In this document: positions 25,757-28,837 of the stretch, in pieces
How the letters are laid out: the number at the start of each line of letters is the position of its first letter
How positions within the stretch are numbered: the stretch's first letter is position 1
Origin: Lingula anatina
Lineage: Eukaryota; Brachiopoda; Lingulata; Lingulida; Lingulidae
Assembly (NCBI RefSeq): GCF_001039355.2
Contig: NW_019775695.1
Location: 116,416-145,252 of the forward strand
DNA length: 28,837 nucleotides
Reading direction: 5' to 3'
Translations under genes and position numbers: made by a program
The notes under the pieces: generated by a model
Seen by the model: the letters and a program-made list of their open reading frames with translations, nothing else
Database searches by the model: none
What the model was told of the DNA's origin: nothing

Positions 25757-25844
<88 letters not shown>

Positions 25845-28291
25845 AAAACACCCACTCAGAAATCCTTGTGCCTTGTGCATGTTTGTTGGATTTACATTTT
25901 CCTGTCAAGTTTTGTGGATGCCATGTTGACAAATTGTATTCCTGTCATTTTACATTGAGTAAAGTAAGGCTTGACATAGTAGGGAATTCGAATTTGAGGC
26001 TAAAAGTAGGACAGATATTTGTTTTGAATTTTATAAGTGCACATATGGTATTGCAGACTAATAAAACATTGAAAATATTGTCAGTTTCATGACTGGAAAG
26101 AAGTTAGTTTGGAATATTTTAACTATGAAGTGCTTCATACACATTCAATGACAAGGCATGTTTATCATCAAAGATGTCAACTGAAAAATAGAAAATGAGT
26201 TTTCCATACTAGTATATATGCAGGGCATTTCCCACACTGAATTTAGTTGTAATGGACTACAAGACTTGATGTGAATTTTTCATGAACAGGTTACTTCTAA
26301 GGCTACTCAGTTTGGTTAAAGATAGGTTAGTAATAGGTTAGTTATATTGCAATAAACAAATGCGTTTGATGCCAGCGGGGTATGCAAATATGCAATTATT
26401 GATGAATCTTATTATGGTGCCCATGCTTAAGTTTTTGTGATCAATGCACACACGCACACACACACACACAACACACACACACACACACACACACACATGG
26501 AGCTTACAGTATCTGATTCCTGTAGAAGCAGCCCAGCTAGACTTCAGCTACAATAACATGTTGTAGAAGGTAAATAATGGGTCTCTGAGACTTCACAGTC
26601 TTTAAGTAGAAAGAAAATAGTGATATGATTTGATGGCTCTCCATCCAATTATACCTTTGCAGCTCCTTTGATGTTGAAATTCAAAAGGATAGCCCTCCAA
26701 AAATGACTCATGCCTTCAACTTGTGTTCTCTCACTTTTTTTGCTGTTGTCTTCAGAATGGATTTGCTGTTTCCAGTAAAGCTAGAAAATGTGACAATTGA
26801 CTGTCATTCTCAGTAATAAGAATCGGTCATAATCTAAACTCAGATGGTCAGTTTACCCCTACTTCTTCACCAAATTAAACCTTTGGAAAAGATTTGAGAG
26901 AGGGAGAGTATTCTAAGAAATCGTATTCTACCATTCTGAGTTTCTGAATCTTCAAGAAAAAACTATGAGGCAAGGCAAAGTTTATCATTTGTTTCTTAGC
27001 TAATGCAATTGGTTTTTATTGTGAGGAATCAGAATTTCATTTTTTTGCGTTTGGTATTATAATTTTTTTTTACAAATAGAAAAATCCAAAGGGCATTAGT
27101 TTTTCACAATAAGTAAGAAAATTTAACAGTTGAATGACTGACCTAAAAATAATCTTAATGCTGCTGTATTTATGCTTAAAAAATCTCACACTCAAGATGC
27201 GTACCCCCCCCCCCCNNNNNNNNNNNNNNNNNNNNNNNNNNNNNNNNNNNNNNNNNNNNNNNNNNNNNNNNNNNNNNNNNNNNNNNNNNNNNNNNNNNNN
27301 NNNNNNNNNNNNNNNNNNNNNNNNNNNNNNNNNNNNNNNNNNNNNNNNNNNNNNNNNNCCCCCCCCCCCACACACACACACACACCTTGAAATGGAGAGC
27401 AAACATGTTATAATTACAAGTGTATATAGATATGGTAGAGGAAAGTAACAATCAGTACTAAGATTACTACCAGATATTGTATAAAGTATAGTTTTTTATG
27501 CATTAGCTGATACTTTAGGATAATGCTGTATTGCTCAATACTGTACAATGTTATAGACCAACTCATGTTATCACTGCATACAGTTCTGCTAATAGCAAAG
27601 CCCAAATGCTGTAGTGGTGTCGTATTCCGTAGCATCAGATGAATCCATATCACAATACAACGATTGACATCCCTGTGATTGATAAAAACATGGCAGCTAA
27701 TAAGCAAAAATATGTATGCACGTCATGCAACTTGGTGATCACAAAACAATACCTGAAGTGAAGTGTATATTGAAAGTTCAGATTATGGCACATCAGTTTT
27801 AAGTCCATTTGTATCTCTGTGATACATGTAGTGTTAACAGAAGTGTATACATGGTGGTCAGACAGATTCTTTAATATCTGCTTCTAGATGAATTGTTATC
27901 TAGTCTGTGTGTTGCCAGCCTGATTTAGAAAGTCCAGATCTTAGATCCATGCTAGCATGTTCTTTGCTGCAGTCAAATTACTTTTGTAGTTAATGAAAAA
28001 TTGATGAAAGTAATTTTCAGTTTCTTTAAACAAAGTCTAGACTAGAGAAAATGTGGTATCTAACCCGGGTCTTGATGCACGTATTGCATTGGGTAATACT
28101 ATGTAATTATCCATAAGTATATGGTGTTATTACTATGATGCATTTTTCGCACACAACATTAGGATTGATTTTTGCATTGTAAAGACATCTACATTGAGTA
28201 GATAGCAGCCTGTCACTTCCATATTCCTTGTTTCAGATGATGACCCTTAAGGAACAGCACCACAGAAGAGGACCAGGATCAAGATCAGTAT
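1263..28291 (+). CDS. unc13: UNC13/Munc13 homologue, N-terminal part (7 exons, 3' incomplete)
   Basis: Munc13 proteins prime synaptic vesicles at the presynaptic active zone by helping open syntaxin and assemble SNARE complexes. Seven exons joined at GT-AG sites give 173 codons in one frame. The product starts MSLLCVCVKKARL and carries QNVKSTT (29-35), [10 protein letters not shown] (43-52), [10 protein letters not shown] (63-72), EICGT (109-113) and ARFELP (125-130), all characteristic of the Munc13-1 and UNC13B N-terminus. This is the C2A domain, which in the family binds the RIM zinc finger or homodimerises and does not bind calcium. Residues 132-155 match the post-C2A segment that completes the RIM interface. 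Exon 7 starts the variable linker. Exons 1 to 6 end in phases 1, 1, 2, 0, 1 and 0. The C1, C2B, MUN and C2C domains must lie beyond the right edge. Whether it is the sole UNC13 gene or one paralogue cannot be told. Confidence 0.95.
1285..3277 (+). other. UNC13 intron 1
   Basis: The intron is 1,993 bases from gtaagt to ttttcag. Its first 250 bases stay CpG-richer, with a CRE-like TGACGTTA (1417), a 12-bp palindrome AGTAACGTTACT (1518-1529) and an 8-bp tandem repeat TACTGGTA (1540-1561). A long TA microsatellite lies at 2720-2807. A 104-aa open frame at 1923-2237 matches no family I know. Confidence 0.85.
2720..2807. repeat. TA microsatellite
   Basis: About 44 TA units with one AAA interruption near 2738-2740. 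Open frames of alternating Ile/Tyr across it are artefacts. Confidence 0.95.
3278..3307 (+). CDS. unc13: UNC13 exon 2, 30-nt microexon
   Basis: The exon is preceded by a pyrimidine-rich tract ending ttttcag and followed by gtatgt. With the G carried over from exon 1 it encodes [10 protein letters not shown] plus one base, covering the first beta strand of C2A and the next loop. It is phase 1 on both sides, so skipping it would keep the frame and delete ten residues. Family alignment (VKKAKFDG in Munc13-1) confirms it as a true exon despite its length. Confidence 0.92.
3591..3639. repeat. Left terminal inverted repeat of the 511-bp element
   Basis: It begins AGGGGCCCGCACACAGTGAG and ends GCGCTGCGCC. 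It pairs with 4053-4101 with five mismatches. Confidence 0.85.
4053..4101. repeat. Right terminal inverted repeat of the 511-bp element
   Basis: It begins GGCGCAGCGCAAGTGGC and ends GTACGGGCCCCT, the reverse complement of the left end apart from five positions. TTA follows directly. Confidence 0.85.
8397..8433. repeat. CA microsatellite
   Basis: Uninterrupted AC dinucleotides followed by a run of A. Confidence 0.95.
9878..9908. repeat. Perfect inverted repeat (14-bp arms, 3-nt loop)
   Basis: The arm TATATACAGACACT (9878-9891) is followed by TAC and then by its exact reverse complement (9895-9908). In RNA this would be a short stable hairpin. It sits 50 bases before the tandem array. Confidence 0.85.
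9959..10480. repeat. Degenerate tandem repeat, period about 150 bp
   Basis: A module containing CTGCCAAACTGTATTTTTG and ending CTTTGTTTGGTA starts near 9959, 10043, 10192 and 10345. The first two are almost identical over some 70 bases but only 84 bases apart, so the first copy is truncated. The later copies are 149 and 153 bases apart, carry an extra segment (AAGAAGCAGGTTGC…TACATTTAC) and differ more. No coding potential. Confidence 0.8.
10672..10739. repeat. Short direct duplication
   Basis: ATTTGTCAGCTTTGCTG occurs at 10672 and again at 10715, each followed by a similar T-rich stretch, giving a two-copy repeat with a period of about 43 bases. Confidence 0.7.
11044..11143 (+). CDS. unc13: UNC13 exon 3 (core of C2A)
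   Basis: The acceptor is a long T-rich tract ending tttttccag and the donor is TT|gtaagt. The exon encodes residues 18-50 ([12 protein letters not shown], then [11 protein letters not shown], then PSWEQDFM). The NVKSTT stretch includes K32, the position reported in Munc13-1 as needed for C2A homodimerisation, which falls at the same residue number here. The canonical C2 loop-1 aspartates (the xDPYV pattern) are absent and the matching place reads KFHSYV, as expected for a calcium-independent Munc13 C2A. Confidence 0.96.
12183..12562 (+). other. Possible poly-A-tailed insertion or unrecognised ORF
   Basis: This stretch is richer in G and C than the rest of intron 3, stays open for 144 codons (12183-12617) and is interrupted by 18 A residues at 12545-12562. 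The translation has no domain I recognise. A GC-richer body ending in poly-A looks like an old retroposed sequence, but I see only a weak candidate target-site duplication (AATGAT on either side). An inverted pair TAACCATGG/CCATGGTTA lies at 12230-12265. Confidence 0.3.
16421..16438. other. Assembly gap (18 N) after poly-A
   Basis: The Ns directly follow a run of 19 A residues (16402-16420), so the gap probably reflects a collapsed or unresolved homopolymer. Confidence 0.95.
16608..16846 (+). pseudogene. Coding-like patch, possible gene fragment with a frame break
   Basis: One frame starts ATG at 16608 ([20 protein letters not shown]) and stops at 16671. A second frame is open from 16652 to 16846 and includes [18 protein letters not shown] and [16 protein letters not shown], a charged, globular-looking composition unlike the surrounding intron. 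Together they look like one decayed reading frame with a shift near 16650-16670. I do not recognise the family. It could also be chance, since frames of 60 codons are common here. Confidence 0.25.
19207..19324 (+). CDS. unc13: UNC13 exon 4 (C2A, second half)
   Basis: The acceptor is gtttttcag and the donor ACG|gtatgg is weaker than the others. The exon completes F51 and encodes E52 to T90, including [17 protein letters not shown] and GTHWLPL. The segment WNKGMLWD replaces the WDxDxxxxxD calcium loop of ordinary C2 domains: N66 and G68 sit where aspartates would be and only D72 remains. The match to Munc13-1 WNKGLIWD is very close. Confidence 0.96.
19441..19455. repeat. Poly-C run
   Basis: Fifteen C residues in intron 4. 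Confidence 0.9.
19517..19597. repeat. GT microsatellite
   Basis: About 40 TG units with a single phase slip (GG) near 19544. Confidence 0.95.
20061..20184 (+). CDS. unc13: UNC13 exon 5 (end of C2A)
   Basis: The acceptor is ttctttccag and the donor is TGTG|gtatgt. The exon encodes residues 91-131 plus one base: ETDGKWLQL, then [12 protein letters not shown], then [16 protein letters not shown] and the LLDTRFELP-like ending are hallmark family motifs closing the C2A fold. A CT dinucleotide run starts about 19 bases past the donor (20203-20234). Skipping this 124-nt exon would shift the frame. Confidence 0.95.
20203..20234. repeat. CT microsatellite beside the exon 5 donor
   Basis: Sixteen CT units beginning about 19 bases past the donor. 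On the sense strand this is a pyrimidine tract of the type bound by PTB-like proteins. Any splicing effect is conjecture. Confidence 0.9.
20461..20502. repeat. TTTA tetranucleotide repeat
   Basis: About ten ATTT units following an A/T-rich stretch. Confidence 0.9.
21176..21191. repeat. 16-bp perfect palindrome
   Basis: GAAAGCCTAGGCTTTC reads the same on both strands. Function unknown. Confidence 0.6.
22174..22244 (+). CDS. unc13: UNC13 exon 6 (helix after C2A, RIM-binding segment)
   Basis: The acceptor is ctttctacag and the donor GAG|gtaagt is near ideal. The exon encodes D132 to E155: [15 protein letters not shown], then VLNNIMDQE. It aligns with DIPEEEARYWAKKLEQLN...RDQDE of Munc13-1. In Munc13-1 this charged, helix-prone segment just after C2A contributes to the heterodimer with the RIM zinc finger. 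An inverted-repeat element (22280-22711) begins 36 bases past this exon. Confidence 0.93.
22280..22711. mobile_element. Foldback/MITE-like element with nested inverted repeats
   Basis: The ends are GACTGCATT and AATGCAGTC, flanked by TTA at 22277-22279 and 22712-22714. Inside are four long inverted pairs: about 22277-22322 with 22600-22645; 22323-22359 with 22563-22599; 22374-22414 with 22507-22548; and 22425-22492 with 22647-22715. The last pair is out of nesting order: one arm sits in the loop of the others and its partner lies outside. The four end-like segments resemble each other (…CCAYAGATTTAGATC), suggesting a rearranged or doubly inserted element. No protein is encoded. TTA duplication again suggests a Harbinger-like origin (inference). 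It lies 36 bases past the exon 6 donor. Confidence 0.75.
24446..24500. promoter_or_regulatory. Near-palindrome and CCAAT motif in intron 6 (speculative)
   Basis: GCCAGTAATTGG/CCAATTGCTGGC (24446-24469) is a 24-bp palindrome with one mismatched pair. AGCCAATCAGC follows about 20 bases later, with TATATATATA near 24545. This order resembles a promoter, but no downstream first exon is recognisable. Confidence 0.2.
25031..25077. repeat. TTTA tetranucleotide repeat
   Basis: About eleven TTTA units, forty bases after a poly-A run (24967-24991). Confidence 0.9.
25730..25840. repeat. Hairpin joined to a TA microsatellite
   Basis: AACTTGCTAC (25730-25739) and GTAGCAAGTT (25749-25758) are perfect inverted arms around a 9-nt loop. 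The TA tract (25758-25840, about 41 units) starts at the last base of the second arm. Confidence 0.85.
26447..26497. repeat. CA microsatellite
   Basis: CA units interrupted by one CG and one AA slip. Confidence 0.92.
27216..27358. other. Assembly gap (143 N) between poly-C runs
   Basis: Poly-C runs border both sides (27204-27215 and 27359-27369), and a CA tract follows. The open frames across it are artefacts of the Ns. Confidence 0.95.
28237..28291 (+). CDS. unc13: UNC13 exon 7 (start of linker; last coding exon in window)
   Basis: The acceptor is cttgtttcag. The exon encodes residues 156-173, [18 protein letters not shown] plus one base, a polar, basic, probably disordered linker. I chose the donor T|gtaagt (28292) because it fits the consensus best and because the next codon would start with T, compatible with the Cys at this position in vertebrate Munc13 (…SNQC). 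An alternative donor, gtatgt at 28288, would end the exon at 28287 in phase 0. Reading through meets an in-frame stop about 30 bases later, so an exon end here is required. Confidence 0.85.
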
Positions 28292-28837
28292 GTAAGTACC
28301 TTCAGCATTATGGGCTATTTTAGACCTATTGGCTTTTTTTTAAACTTGAGGAATCTAGTGAGATTTGGTGAATATGTTTATTTGTTTCATTTTTATGATT
28401 TGAAATGTCATGTTACATGTATTGATTAGCACTAGTGTTGCTGTGAGTTTTTACTTCATGTAGGAAATTTCCCTTTCCCCTGACAGGCAAGCTTTGTACA
28501 CAGTTCTTAATATTATGTCTGTTTAGGTACAAACTAATCAAAATAATCATAATCATAACAAATATTGACTATCTGCAAAAGGTTTTGATATGATTTAATT
28601 CTGCTTGGCTTGCTAATGTTTTTTAATCCCCGTCTTTGCTTTGGAGTATTTTCCTAAGATATGTGAAATTTTTAAATGGTGACAAAATGAGATTATTGGA
28701 GATTAAACCCCCCCCCCCCCCCCAACAAATATAGCTATAAAAACAATCTAAAAAGACTCAGTTATTCTCTCTCTCTCTCTCTCTCTCTCCCCCTCTCTCT
28801 CTCTCCACACTCCTCTCATACACACCCTCCACAAACG
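28292..28837 (+). other. UNC13 intron 7 (partial)
   Basis: The intron starts gtaagtacc and runs off the window. It holds a poly-C run (28708-28723) and an interrupted CT tract (28765-28805). No acceptor with a recognisable Munc13 continuation follows. Confidence 0.75.
28765..28805. repeat. CT microsatellite, interrupted
   Basis: CT units broken by CCCC near 28790, close to the right edge. Confidence 0.9.

Larger units (their letters stand above)
22245..28236 (+). other. UNC13 intron 6
   Basis: The intron is 5,992 bases. It opens with a foldback element (22280-22711). Later come a near-palindrome with a CCAAT motif (24446-24500), a poly-A run (24967-24991), TTTA repeats (25031-25077), a hairpin plus TA tract (25730-25840), a CA tract (26447-26497) and a 143-N gap (27216-27358). 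I see nothing in 22716-24440 or 27370-28230. Confidence 0.85.

Noticed and set aside
25667-26092. 141-codon open frame on the + strand and 94-codon frame on the opposite strand
   Set aside because: Both are held open by the TA microsatellite (alternating Ile/Tyr) and the flanks show no family similarity.
8397-26497. CA and GT tracts as a CRISPR-like or other organised array
   Set aside because: They are plain dinucleotide microsatellites without spacers.
27070-27451. Five overlapping open frames across the gap
   Set aside because: They consist mostly of unknown residues from Ns between poly-C runs.
1-28837. tRNA, rRNA or tRNA-derived SINE promoters
   Set aside because: I scanned for the GGTTCGA-type B box and cloverleaf arms and found only isolated weak matches (for example TGTTCGAG near 2811) without a partner A box.

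Overview
The window is eukaryotic nuclear DNA, AT-rich and dominated by introns. It holds GT-AG splice junctions, many microsatellites (TA, CA/GT, CT, TTTA, poly-C, poly-A), short non-autonomous DNA transposons and two N gaps. No bacterial operon, rRNA, tRNA or CRISPR array is visible. The one gene I can support is the 5' part of an UNC13/Munc13 homologue on the + strand. Large introns, an AT-rich background and a Munc13-type N-terminal C2A domain suggest a marine invertebrate animal (lophotrochozoan or invertebrate deuterostome). The lineage is inference and cannot be fixed from this window.

Layout: 1-1080 is upstream intergenic DNA with nothing coding. About 1080-1262 is a CpG-richer promoter and 5' leader with ETS-, CRE- and YY1-like sites and three short upstream ORFs. 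Seven coding exons follow: 1263-1284, 3278-3307 (a 30-nt microexon), 11044-11143, 19207-19324, 20061-20184, 22174-22244 and 28237-28291. They join in one continuous frame of 173 codons plus one base. They encode the whole C2A domain (about residues 1-131), the helix-forming segment after it (about 132-155) and the start of the variable linker. The gene runs off the right edge. The C1, C2B, MUN and C2C regions are not in the window.

The introns carry most of the other structure. Intron 2 holds a GC-rich 511-bp inverted-repeat element flanked by TTA (3591-4101), a TA microsatellite-bearing neighbour intron upstream, a tandem array with a period near 150 bp (9959-10480) and a perfect 14-bp-arm hairpin (9878-9908). 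Intron 3 holds a possible poly-A-tailed insertion (12183-12562), a stop-free coding-like patch (16608-16846) and a small gap. Intron 6 opens with a nested foldback element, also flanked by TTA (22280-22711), whose first base is 36 bp past the exon 6 donor. It later holds TA, CA and poly-C tracts and a 143-N gap.

Functionally this is one gene. The encoded C2A has the sequence pattern of the calcium-independent Munc13 C2A, which homodimerises and binds the RIM zinc finger at synaptic active zones. I found no previously undescribed multi-gene system. The most interesting items are the two inverted-repeat elements in introns, the symmetric microexon and the uORF-rich promoter.
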